A DNA stretch of 64,000 nt, from NCBI GenBank assembly GCA_934233735.1, contig CAKQGQ010000001.1, positions 186,001 through 250,000 of the forward strand, read 5' to 3'. This document shows positions 33,182 through 40,527 of the stretch, piece by piece (positions within the stretch are counted from its first letter, which is position 1; every line of letters starts with the position of its first letter). The notes under the pieces were generated by a model. It worked only from the letters and a program-made list of their open reading frames with translations. It did no database searches and was not told the DNA's origin. The stretch is from an uncultured Clostridia bacterium. GTDB lineage: Bacteria > Bacillota > Clostridia > Peptostreptococcales > Anaerovoracaceae. The position numbers were made by a program, and so were the translations under genes.

Positions 33182-34276
33182 ATGAAAAAATTTTTAACAG
33201 TTTTACTGGCGGCAAGCCTGTGCTTCAGCATGGCGCTTCTTTCCGGGTGCGGTTCCTCCGATGACGGAGATGTTTATACGCAGACTGATTTAAGCGAACT
33301 GGTAACGCTTCCGGACTATGATGAATTCTCCGTAGATGAAATCAAGGTGAATATCACAGACAACAAGCTGAATGCGGAAATCGACAGCAGACTGGCATCT
33401 GCAGGGGAAACCAAGGAAGTTACAAGCGGAACCGTGGAAAAGGGTGATGATGTTACCATTTCCTTCAAAGGCACGCTGGCTGATGGTACGACAGACAGCG
33501 GAATGCAGAGCGATTCTTATCCTTTAACACTTGGCAGCGGCAGCATGATCGACGGGTTCGAAGAAGGTCTCTACGGCGCTAAGATAGGAGAAACCAAGAC
33601 TTTGAAGCTTCAGTTCCCGGATCCGTATAAGAATAACGAAGAACTTTCGGGAAAGGATGTTACCTTTGAAGTAAAGGTTCTGAATAAAAAGGTCAAAGAA
33701 CCTGCAACGCTCAACGACGATTTCGTTAAGGCAAACAGCGAAGCCAAAACCGTGGACGAGTATAAAGAACTGGTAAAGAAAGAGCTGGAAGAACAGGAAT
33801 ACAGCGATCAGGAAAGCAGCGCAAAGGTTACACTTTTCAATGACATCGTGGAAAAAGCAGAAGTAAAGAGCATTCCGGACGAGATTAAGCAGTTTGAAAT
33901 GGATCTTTGCGAGACCACTTACCGCAATTACTGCGAAAAGAACAATGTTGAATGGGCGACATTCCTTGAAGATACTTTGAAGGTAACCGAGGACGAGTTT
34001 AAAGAACAGCTTGATATTTATGCAGAAGAAATGGCAAAATACAAGATGATTGCTTATGCGATGGCAGAAAAAGAAGATATTTCCTACACGCAGAAGGAAG
34101 TCATCGACAATCTCCTCTCCATGGCAGGCGTTGACTCTGAGGATGCTTTTGAGAGCACATACGGAGCAACAGCCGAGGAATATGCGGCTACTTACAACAG
34201 CTACGGATTAAAGGTGTCCATGCTGCTTGACGCATCGCTGGATAAGATTTACGACAGAATTGCAGCAAAGAAATAA
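33182..34276 (+). CDS. Trigger-factor-like FKBP isomerase lipoprotein
   Basis: This 364-residue protein has a lipoprotein signal (lipobox LLSGC) and so is anchored outside the membrane. Residues about 85-175 form an FKBP-type prolyl isomerase domain (VEKGDDVTISFKGTLADGTT ... GFEEGLYGAKIGE). The rest is helical with the Asp/Glu/Lys-rich pattern of the trigger factor C-domain (NDDFVKANSEAKTVDEYKELVKKEL). It therefore looks like an extracytoplasmic copy of trigger factor without the ribosome-binding domain. It would help fold exported proteins. A terminator follows. Confidence 0.85.
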   Translation: MKKFLTVLLAASLCFSMALLSGCGSSDDGDVYTQTDLSELVTLPDYDEFSVDEIKVNITDNKLNAEIDSRLASAGETKEVTSGTVEKGDDVTISFKGTLADGTTDSGMQSDSYPLTLGSGSMIDGFEEGLYGAKIGETKTLKLQFPDPYKNNEELSGKDVTFEVKVLNKKVKEPATLNDDFVKANSEAKTVDEYKELVKKELEEQEYSDQESSAKVTLFNDIVEKAEVKSIPDEIKQFEMDLCETTYRNYCEKNNVEWATFLEDTLKVTEDEFKEQLDIYAEEMAKYKMIAYAMAEKEDISYTQKEVIDNLLSMAGVDSEDAFESTYGATAEEYAATYNSYGLKVSMLLDASLDKIYDRIAAKK

Positions 34277-34286
34277 TGTGCGACAG

Positions 34287-34323
34287 CGGACCGCAAGAGC
34301 CAATTGGCAGCGGTTCGTTTTTT
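34287..34323 (+). terminator. Terminator after the trigger-factor-like gene
   Basis: CGGACCGC (34287-34294) pairs with GCGGTTCG (34310-34317), followed by T6. Confidence 0.8.
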
Positions 34324-34383
34324 ATGGCATATTTTCCTCAGGGCAGGCATATATTCTACTACAAACAAAGGGGAGGAATACAA

Positions 34384-34629
34384 ATGCTGAGTACGGACAA
34401 ACTGAAAAACAAAGAAGTGATTAATATTTTCGACGGAAGGAGCCTCGGATTTGTCAGTGACATTGAGGTGAATCTGGAAAAGGGAACGATAGAAGGAATC
34501 GTGATCCCGTCTGAGCGAGGACTCTTCGGCTGGTTTAACAAAGGCGAAAACGATGTGCTGATTAACTGGGAGCGGGTGAAAACCGTCGGCGATGATGTGA
34601 TACTTGTGGACATGGAAGAACCGTTGTAG
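34384..34629 (+). CDS. YlmC/YmxH family PRC-barrel protein
   Basis: The 81-residue protein belongs to the YlmC/YmxH sporulation-associated family with a PRC-barrel fold. The conserved parts are LKNKEVINIFDGRSLGFVSDIEV and IPSERGLFGWF. It starts at an ATG after GGGGAGG. Its biochemical role is unknown. It stops with TAG, and nrdR starts 43 bases later. Confidence 0.85.
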   Translation: MLSTDKLKNKEVINIFDGRSLGFVSDIEVNLEKGTIEGIVIPSERGLFGWFNKGENDVLINWERVKTVGDDVILVDMEEPL

Positions 34630-34671
34630 TATAATAAAACTGTATATGATTTGAAAGAGGAGACACAGAAT

Positions 34672-35139
34672 ATGAAGTGCCCGTTTTGCGAAAGCCCCGA
34701 CACGAAGGTAATCGATTCCCGTCCGACGGAAGAGGGACATGCTATCCGAAGAAGACGCGGATGCGATAAGTGCGGAAAAAGATTTACGACCTATGAAAAG
34801 GTGGAAGAAACGATTTTAATGGTAGCCAAGAAGGATTCGCGGCGAGAGGTCTTTGACCGCAGCAAGGTGCTCAACGGCATCGTTAAGGCCTGCGAAAAGC
34901 GTCCGGTCACCATGACGCAGATGGAGGCTATGGTTGATGAAATCGAAAAGACGCTGAATAATTTGATGGAAAAGGAAGTCGACAGCAACTATATCGGCGA
35001 GCTCGTTATGGAAGAACTGAAAAAGGTCGACGAGGTTGCGTATGTTCGTTTTGCGTCCGTATACAGGCAGTTTACGGATGTGAATACCTTTATAAAAGAA
35101 ATCGAAAAACTAATCGGAAAGCAGGAAACAGATAAATGA
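34672..35139 (+). CDS. nrdR: Ribonucleotide reductase repressor NrdR
   Basis: NrdR senses ATP/dATP and represses ribonucleotide reductase genes. The zinc ribbon (CPFC at the start, CDKC near residue 34) and the ATP-cone (KKDSRREVFDRSKVLNGI) are intact. The ATG at 34672 follows AAGAGGAG, giving the standard 155 residues. It overlaps cmk by four bases. No reductase gene is nearby. Confidence 0.96.
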   Translation: MKCPFCESPDTKVIDSRPTEEGHAIRRRRGCDKCGKRFTTYEKVEETILMVAKKDSRREVFDRSKVLNGIVKACEKRPVTMTQMEAMVDEIEKTLNNLMEKEVDSNYIGELVMEELKKVDEVAYVRFASVYRQFTDVNTFIKEIEKLIGKQETDK

Positions 35140-35789
35140 CGGATAAAATTTTTCAAATTGCAATCGACGGACCGAGCGGTGCCGGGAAATCAACTATCGC
35201 CAAAGCGGTTGCGGCAAGACTTGGAATTGACTATATTGACACCGGCGCGATGTATCGGGCAGTCGGTCTCAAAATGAAGAGGCTCGGGATTCCGATGAAA
35301 GAAGACGACAGGCTTCTTGCTATGCTTGAGGACACCGACATTGACTTTTCCAAGGGAAAGGTTTATCTGGACGGCGAAGATGTGAGCGGACTGATTCGGA
35401 CCGAGGAAATTTCCAAGGCAGCTTCCGACTGTTCGGCATTCGCCTCCGTGCGCAGAAAGCTCGTGCAGCTTCAGCAGAAGATGGGGCGTGCTAAAAGCGT
35501 GATTATGGACGGCAGAGACATCGGAACCGTCGTTTTAAAGGGTGCACCGTATAAGTTTTTCCTGACGGCAAACGACGAGGAACGGGCGATGCGCCGCTAT
35601 AAGGAGCTGGCTGAAAAAGGAGAAGCCCAGAGCTTTGAAGAGGTTTTGGAAAAGCTTCGGCAGCGCGATTTGAACGATTCTACCCGCGAGGTTACGCCGC
35701 TTCGAAGGTCAGACGATGCAGAAGAAATCGACAGCACAAACATGAGTATTGACGAGGTTGTCAGCTATATCTGTGAAAAAATCTCGTAA
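35136..35789 (+). CDS. cmk: Cytidylate kinase
   Basis: Cmk phosphorylates CMP and dCMP. The P-loop IDGPSGAGKST and the segments YIDTGAMYRAV, VIMDGRDIGTVV and RRYKELAEKG are diagnostic. The length is 217 residues. It is translationally coupled to nrdR by an ATGA overlap, so dNTP control and CMP recycling are co-expressed. Confidence 0.96.
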   Translation: MTDKIFQIAIDGPSGAGKSTIAKAVAARLGIDYIDTGAMYRAVGLKMKRLGIPMKEDDRLLAMLEDTDIDFSKGKVYLDGEDVSGLIRTEEISKAASDCSAFASVRRKLVQLQQKMGRAKSVIMDGRDIGTVVLKGAPYKFFLTANDEERAMRRYKELAEKGEAQSFEEVLEKLRQRDLNDSTREVTPLRRSDDAEEIDSTNMSIDEVVSYICEKIS

Positions 35790-35825
35790 AATCGAAGAAA
35801 GAATATATAAAATTGCATAAACGAA

Positions 35826-35864
35826 ACCTCCGGCGGGGAAAATGAACCTGCGGGAGGTATTTTT
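35826..35864 (+). terminator. Terminator-like hairpin containing the ribosome site of the next gene
   Basis: ACCTCC (35826-35831) pairs with GGAGGT (35853-35858), extended inward by GC/GC past a mismatch, and T5 then leads straight to the ATG at 35865. The ribosome site GGGAGG is in the 3' arm. It can end the nrdR-cmk transcript and hide the start of the next gene. Confidence 0.65.
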
Positions 35865-36350
35865 ATGGGACGGAGAGAAAAGAGAATGCAGATGGAAGAG
35901 AACACGCTTTTTTCTGGTTTCAGGAAGCGGATGGAATTTGCGATGGCGCTCTTTTTCGTGATGATTCTGCTCCTTCTTTCGCGGCTTGCTTACATCCAGC
36001 TTGCCTGTCACGACGCTTTTACGCAGGCCGCACATGCGCAGTATGAAATGCCGGTTATTGGTCTGGACGAGGGATATCAATATTACTGCATTATCGAAAA
36101 AGAGAAAGCTGATAGCGCTCTGGCGAGCCTGCTTGCCGCTGAGCAGGCCCGTGACATAACAAAAGAGTCTTCACGTTATACAGTGTACGAAATGAAGACT
36201 CTTGACTGTGAGCTCGGCAGACTGCTGAAAGAACATTACAACGCTTATAATTTCCGAAATTTTGCGCCGCGCTCTACGCTCATTCTGCAGGCGGACGCGG
36301 CGGGGCGGATCCTTCCGGGCCTGCGCCCTGAAACTCAAGGGTGCGCTTGA
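35865..36350 (+). CDS. PBP-like N-terminal fragment, small membrane protein or remnant
   Basis: The 161-residue frame has one strong membrane segment (about residues 24-44, FAMALFFVMILLLLSRLAYIQL) followed by DAFTQAAHAQYEMPVIGLDEG. This resembles the anchor and early dimerisation region of class B penicillin-binding proteins or SpoVD-like proteins. No SxxK, SxN or KTG motif is present, so it cannot be a full transpeptidase. Its last 71 bases overlap the 3' end of sigK on the other strand. It could be a shortened gene, a small membrane factor, or a decaying remnant. The ribosome site is inside a hairpin. Confidence 0.5.
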   Translation: MGRREKRMQMEENTLFSGFRKRMEFAMALFFVMILLLLSRLAYIQLACHDAFTQAAHAQYEMPVIGLDEGYQYYCIIEKEKADSALASLLAAEQARDITKESSRYTVYEMKTLDCELGRLLKEHYNAYNFRNFAPRSTLILQADAAGRILPGLRPETQGCA

Positions 36351-36954
36351 GTTTTTCCAAAGCCTTTTTCTCAATTCTCGAGACATACGAGCGGCTGATA
36401 TTCAGAGAAGAAGCGATTTCACGCTGCGGCCGCGGCTCATTTCCGTCCAGTCCGTAGCGAGCGACGATGACTGCTTTTTCACGTGGCGACAGAACGCGGT
36501 CGATTGCCTGATAAAGCTTTCCCACCTGTATTTTTAAGCTGATGGAATCGATGATTTCGTCTGTGTCCGTGCCTAAAATATCATTCAGACTGATTTCATT
36601 TCCATCTTTATCCGTTCCGATGGGAAGGCTCAGGGAAACCTCGCGGCTCAGACGCTTTGAAGCGCGGATACTCATCAAAATTTCGTTTTCGATGCATTTT
36701 GCGGCGTAGGTGGCAAGGCGCGTGGACTTGCCTGCAGAATATGTATTGACAGCTTTAATCAGTCCGATGGTTCCGATGGAAATCAGATCGTCCTGATTCG
36801 TATTCGGTCCTATGTATTTTTTGGCAATATGGGCTACCAAACGCAAGTTTCGCTCTATGAGCACTGTACGAGCATCCGTATCGTTTTCTGCCAGCAATTC
36901 AACATAGTGTTGTTCTTCTTTTTCAGTCAGTGGATTGGGAAAAGAACTGCTCAT
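36280..36954 (-). CDS. sigK: Sporulation sigma factor sigma-K (uninterrupted, no pro-sequence)
   Basis: Sigma-K controls late mother-cell genes. The 224-residue product has region 2 (ERNLRLVAHIAKKY...DLISIGTIGLIKAVNTYSAGKSTRLATYAAKCIENEI) and region 4 (ISRSYVSRIEKKALEKL). The frame is continuous, with no skin-like insertion. It starts at SSSFPNPLTEKEE with GAGGGGG eight bases upstream, and an in-frame TAG lies shortly before, so the Bacillus-type membrane pro-sequence is absent, as known for C. difficile. The C-terminus has an odd Pro/Gly tail (GAGPEGSAPPRPPAE). Confidence 0.93.
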   Translation of the reverse strand: MSSSFPNPLTEKEEQHYVELLAENDTDARTVLIERNLRLVAHIAKKYIGPNTNQDDLISIGTIGLIKAVNTYSAGKSTRLATYAAKCIENEILMSIRASKRLSREVSLSLPIGTDKDGNEISLNDILGTDTDEIIDSISLKIQVGKLYQAIDRVLSPREKAVIVARYGLDGNEPRPQREIASSLNISRSYVSRIEKKALEKLKRTLEFQGAGPEGSAPPRPPAE

Positions 36955-37070
36955 ATATGTAACCCCCTCTTTTGATTTTATCTATATGCGAAAAAATCCG
37001 GCAAGGTGCTTGGCAACCGTAAAAAGTGCCCGTACCTATTTTCCGAGGGGGATCTTCTCAGAGACTCGGC
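36955..37070. other. Spacer with inverted repeats between sigK and DUF1540 gene
   Basis: On the minus strand, downstream of the DUF1540 stop, CCGAG (37049-37053) and CTCGG (37065-37069 region) can pair, and a later GC stretch is followed by TTTTTT (36991-36996 region as read on the minus strand). This may end the DUF1540 transcript before sigK. I see no gene here. Confidence 0.4.
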
Positions 37071-37235
37071 TTATTTATTTTCAAAAGATAAGCAGTCTGT
37101 GCATTCAATCTGTGTCGGGTTTGCCTCGTGAGTACCTACCGTAATGGCGTCCAGAGAGCAAAGATTTTTCATCCCTTCGTGATGTCTGCACTTATCAACC
37201 GTGCATCTGATTGTCTGATTACAATTGTGTTCCAT
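37071..37235 (-). CDS. DUF1540 small cysteine-rich protein
   Basis: The 54-residue protein begins MEHNCNQTIRCTVDKCRHH and has two more cysteine pairs (LCSLDAI, CTDCLSF), the DUF1540 pattern of a small metal-binding protein. The ATG at 37235 follows AAAGGAGGCG; the longer frame is unsupported. Members of this family are common in spore formers; the role is unknown. It is upstream of sigK on the same strand. Confidence 0.8.
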   Translation of the reverse strand: MEHNCNQTIRCTVDKCRHHEGMKNLCSLDAITVGTHEANPTQIECTDCLSFENK

Positions 37236-37299
37236 AGCTATCGCCTCCTTTTCGTTAGTATTATGACCGAAAAAACACAAAATATTACGCTTTGAATGC

Positions 37300-37328
37300 T
37301 TGTACTATTATCAAAAAAATGCTATAAT
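37300..37328 (+). promoter_or_regulatory. Promoter of radC
   Basis: TTGTAC (37300-37305) and TATAAT (37323-37328) are 17 bases apart, 91 bases before radC. Confidence 0.7.
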
Positions 37329-37419
37329 TTTTTAATATAATGTGTTCTGATAAAATGGGTAAGGTGTATTTTGAAAATGGATTTCTCACTTTTGAAAAAT
37401 ACAAAAGGGAGAGTTTGTT

Positions 37420-38097
37420 ATGAAAATAAAAATGCTTCCGCAGGAGGAAAGACCTGTGGAAAAAGCTATGCTGAAAGGCACGGACGCCTTGTCAAATACG
37501 GAACTGCTTGCTGTGCTTCTGGGTTCGGGAACCCGGGAAAAATCAGCAATCGGACTGGCGGAGGAAATTATTTCCGCAGACCAAAGAGGCATTTCCCGCT
37601 TGGCAGAAAGCTCCATTCAAGAGTTGACGCAGGTAAACGGCGTCGGCAGTTTTAAAGCGGCTCGCATTTTGGCAGGAATCGAGCTGGGAAAGAGAATTGC
37701 CACCAGACCGAAAGAAAAAAGAATATCCATCCATCAGTCATGCGATGCTGCAAATCTTTTCCTGGAAGAAATGCGCTATGAAAAGAAGGAAAAATTCAAG
37801 GCACTGCTTTTGAACGCAAAGGGCGAAATTATGTCTACGGAACTGATTTCCGTGGGAGAGCTGACTTCAGCGCCGGTGCATCCGCGGGAAGCATTTTGTC
37901 AGGCGGTGAAGAAGAGCGCTGCTGCGGTCATTTTCGTGCACAATCATCCCAGCGGCGATCCAACCCCGAGCAAAGACGACCTTGATACGACGAAAAGACT
38001 TGTGGAATGCGGCAGATTATTGGGAATTCGTGTGATAGATCATATCGTAATCGGAGAAGGATGCTATACGAGCATAGCGGCGCTGATGGATATATAG
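37420..38097 (+). CDS. radC: RadC/JAB-domain protein
   Basis: The 225-residue protein has an N-terminal helix-hairpin-helix region (VNGVGSFKAARILAGIELG) and a C-terminal JAMM metalloprotease-like site HNHPSGDPTPSKDD (from residue 174). The historic DNA-repair role is doubtful; the activity is unknown. It sits upstream of mreB, an order seen in many Firmicutes. It stops with TAG. Confidence 0.94.
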   Translation: MKIKMLPQEERPVEKAMLKGTDALSNTELLAVLLGSGTREKSAIGLAEEIISADQRGISRLAESSIQELTQVNGVGSFKAARILAGIELGKRIATRPKEKRISIHQSCDAANLFLEEMRYEKKEKFKALLLNAKGEIMSTELISVGELTSAPVHPREAFCQAVKKSAAAVIFVHNHPSGDPTPSKDDLDTTKRLVECGRLLGIRVIDHIVIGEGCYTSIAALMDI

Positions 38098-38155
38098 GCG
38101 AAACGGATGGTTTTCGCAAAAATAGAATCGACAGAGACATAATGGAGGTATGAAA

Positions 38156-39199
38156 ATGTGCAGTTTATTTAAAGCTAAGGATATGGGAATTGATTTAGGA
38201 ACCGCGAATACGTTGATTTTCATCAAGGGAAGCGGAATCGTGCTGAACGAGCCATCGGTTATCGCAGTTGAAAACAGAGACGGCAAGACTTTGGCAGTCG
38301 GTCACGCGGCGAAAGCGATGCTCGGAAAGGCTCCGGCAAGCATCTCCGTTGTAAGACCACTTCAGGACGGTGTTATTTCCGATTTTGACAGAACTGCAGA
38401 CATGCTGAAATCTTTTCTGGAGACTGCGCTGAAGGTGAAGAGAATCCGCAATTTCCGAGTTGTGGTAGGCGTACCGAGCGGTGTTACGGAAGTAGAAAAA
38501 AGAGCGGTTGAGGAAATCGTGAGACAGATGGGCGCAACCGAAGTTTTCATTCTGGAAGAACCGATGGCAGCGGCAATCGGCGCGGGAATGCCGGTTGACG
38601 GAACAAACGGCTGCATGATTGCAGACATCGGCGGCGGCACGACGGATGTGGCAATTATCGCACTGGGCGGTGTTGTAACCAGCACCTCGATCAGGCATGC
38701 TGGTGATAAGATGAACGAAGCCATCATTCAATATATGAGAAAAAGACATGCACTCCTGATTGGTGAACATACAGCGGAGACCCTGAAAATTAACATCGGA
38801 TGCGCTTGTATGGATGAAGATGAAAACGGAAATGAAATTATCCAGACGATGAGCGCGAGAGGAAGAGATATCATTTCAGGTCTTCCGAAGACTTTAACGG
38901 TAACGAATAAGGACATGATGATTGCTCTTCAGGAATCCTTGGATATTATTGTGGATGCCGTAAAAACAACGATTGAAAAAGCACCGCCTGAAATTGCAGC
39001 GGACATTGCAGAGCGCGGAATGATGCTTTCCGGCGGCGGCGGAAAAATCCACAATTTGGATAAACTGATTACGAAGAGAACTGAGATGAGTGTTGCTGTA
39101 GCGGACAACGCTTTTGAGGCGGTTGCTGTAGGAACCGGAATGAGTCTTGAAGATATCGAGAAACTGAAGGTTTATGCGCAGAACGGTAAAAAGAGATAG
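38156..39199 (+). CDS. mreB: Rod-shape actin homologue MreB
   Basis: MreB forms membrane filaments that guide cell-wall synthesis. Phosphate loops GIDLGTANTLIF and DIGGGTTDVAII and the adenosine site SGGGGKIHNLDKL are present. The ATG at 38156 is preferred because TGGAGGT is seven bases upstream; an ATG at 38150 is too close. The length is 347 residues. It stops with TAG and leads the mreBCD-mrdA group. Confidence 0.96.
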   Translation: MCSLFKAKDMGIDLGTANTLIFIKGSGIVLNEPSVIAVENRDGKTLAVGHAAKAMLGKAPASISVVRPLQDGVISDFDRTADMLKSFLETALKVKRIRNFRVVVGVPSGVTEVEKRAVEEIVRQMGATEVFILEEPMAAAIGAGMPVDGTNGCMIADIGGGTTDVAIIALGGVVTSTSIRHAGDKMNEAIIQYMRKRHALLIGEHTAETLKINIGCACMDEDENGNEIIQTMSARGRDIISGLPKTLTVTNKDMMIALQESLDIIVDAVKTTIEKAPPEIAADIAERGMMLSGGGGKIHNLDKLITKRTEMSVAVADNAFEAVAVGTGMSLEDIEKLKVYAQNGKKR

Positions 39200-39205
39200 A
39201 AAATT

Positions 39206-40024
39206 ATGAGATGGATCAGAGAACATAAATTAATATCGGCCCTGCTTGCGATTTTGCTTGCACTTGTCGTTATCTTTGTTGTTTCCTTGACCGGAAACGG
39301 GAATGATAATGTAGCGACGGATGCCGTGAACAAGGGGACGAATACGGTTTCAGGAGGTCTTTCGGCAGTTGCGGGAGTGATTAGGAAGAATGTAACAGGG
39401 ATTTTTTCTTATAAAAAGCTCCAGAAGGAAATCGAAGATTTGCAGGAGGAAAATACGGATCTGCGCCGTCAGCTTGCAGAAGCGAAAATTGAAAGAGAAC
39501 AGCTTGACCAGCTGGAAGAACTGGCAGATGTTCTGAACTTTGACTATACGAAGAAAAAATTCAAGCTTGTATCTGCGGATGTTACTTCTCTGGACGGCTC
39601 TAACTGGACGAATGTTTTTACGATTAACATTGGAAGTGAAAGCGGCGTGGAAGTCGGAGACGCAGTTGTAAACGGCATGGGGCTGATTGGAAAGATTCAG
39701 GATACCGGAAAAGGCTGGTCGAAGGTTGTCGCCATCATTGATGATGACAGCAAGGTCAGCTTCAAGCTTGCCAGAGATACGAAACAGCTTGGCGTTGTGG
39801 AAGGAAATTCCCTTGGCGAAATCAGCGGCTATATGCTTGACAGCGAGTCACTCGTATCGCAGGGAGATATTATCATCACATCGGGACTTGGGACCTATCC
39901 GGAAGGATTGGAGATCGGAAATGTCAAGGATGTGGCATATAACAGCAACACACTGCTGAAAGAAATCACAGTAGAGCCTGCTGTGAATTTTAAAAATTTG
40001 GAAAAGGTTTCGGTGATTTTATGA
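39206..40024 (+). CDS. mreC: Rod-shape protein MreC
   Basis: MreC is a bitopic membrane protein linking MreB to the wall synthesis enzymes. It has one N-terminal membrane helix (about residues 10-28), a coiled coil (about 65-100, KKLQKEIEDLQEENTDLRRQL), and two beta-barrel lobes with VVNGMGLIGKI and ITSGLGTYPEGLEIGNV. The length is 272 residues. It starts six bases after mreB with a weak ribosome site, so coupling is likely. It overlaps mreD by four bases. Confidence 0.94.
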   Translation: MRWIREHKLISALLAILLALVVIFVVSLTGNGNDNVATDAVNKGTNTVSGGLSAVAGVIRKNVTGIFSYKKLQKEIEDLQEENTDLRRQLAEAKIEREQLDQLEELADVLNFDYTKKKFKLVSADVTSLDGSNWTNVFTINIGSESGVEVGDAVVNGMGLIGKIQDTGKGWSKVVAIIDDDSKVSFKLARDTKQLGVVEGNSLGEISGYMLDSESLVSQGDIIITSGLGTYPEGLEIGNVKDVAYNSNTLLKEITVEPAVNFKNLEKVSVIL

Positions 40025-40527
40025 ATATGAAGTACTGGAAAGCAGGGCTATTGTTTTTAGTGGCGTTTTTCGTACAGACATCTCTGCTGAACCTGATTGG
40101 CATTGTGGGATATACGCCTAATTTGATACTTTGCATGGTTGTGGTACTTTCGTTTCTCTATGAGAATGAGATGTACGGTGTCGTTTTTGGTGCAGTATTC
40201 GGCGTGCTTTATGACATCTGCTACAGCAGTGTCATCGGACCGACGGCAATTTCGCTGGTGCTGGTTGCAATCCTTATTTTGATATTGAGAGAATACGCGA
40301 ATATTGAAAATATTGTGAACATGTGGGTTGTTTCTGCAGTTTCCATAGTGCTTTATTATGGATTAAACTGGGGACTTTTCCATATGTCCGGAAATCCTAT
40401 CGGCTTTGTTTATGTTATAAAACACTTGCCGGGGGTATTTCTTTATTCTTTTGCAGTTGTTACTTTAATCTATTTGATTTTAATAAGAAAAGCGGTAAGA
40501 CACCGCAGAGACAGGTATTTCAAATGA
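40021..40527 (+). CDS. mreD: Rod-shape protein MreD
   Basis: The 168-residue protein has about five membrane helices and the family pattern of short loops (PNLILCMVVVLSFLYENEMYGVVFG, YDICYSSVIGPTAISL). It completes the MreBCD complex. Its TGA overlaps the ATG of the PBP2 gene. Confidence 0.92.
   Translation: MNMKYWKAGLLFLVAFFVQTSLLNLIGIVGYTPNLILCMVVVLSFLYENEMYGVVFGAVFGVLYDICYSSVIGPTAISLVLVAILILILREYANIENIVNMWVVSAVSIVLYYGLNWGLFHMSGNPIGFVYVIKHLPGVFLYSFAVVTLIYLILIRKAVRHRRDRYFK

Noticed and set aside
35865..36350. A full penicillin-binding protein gene
   Set aside because: No SxxK, SxN or KTG motif exists in the frame, and it ends inside the sigK region, so only the anchor part is supported.
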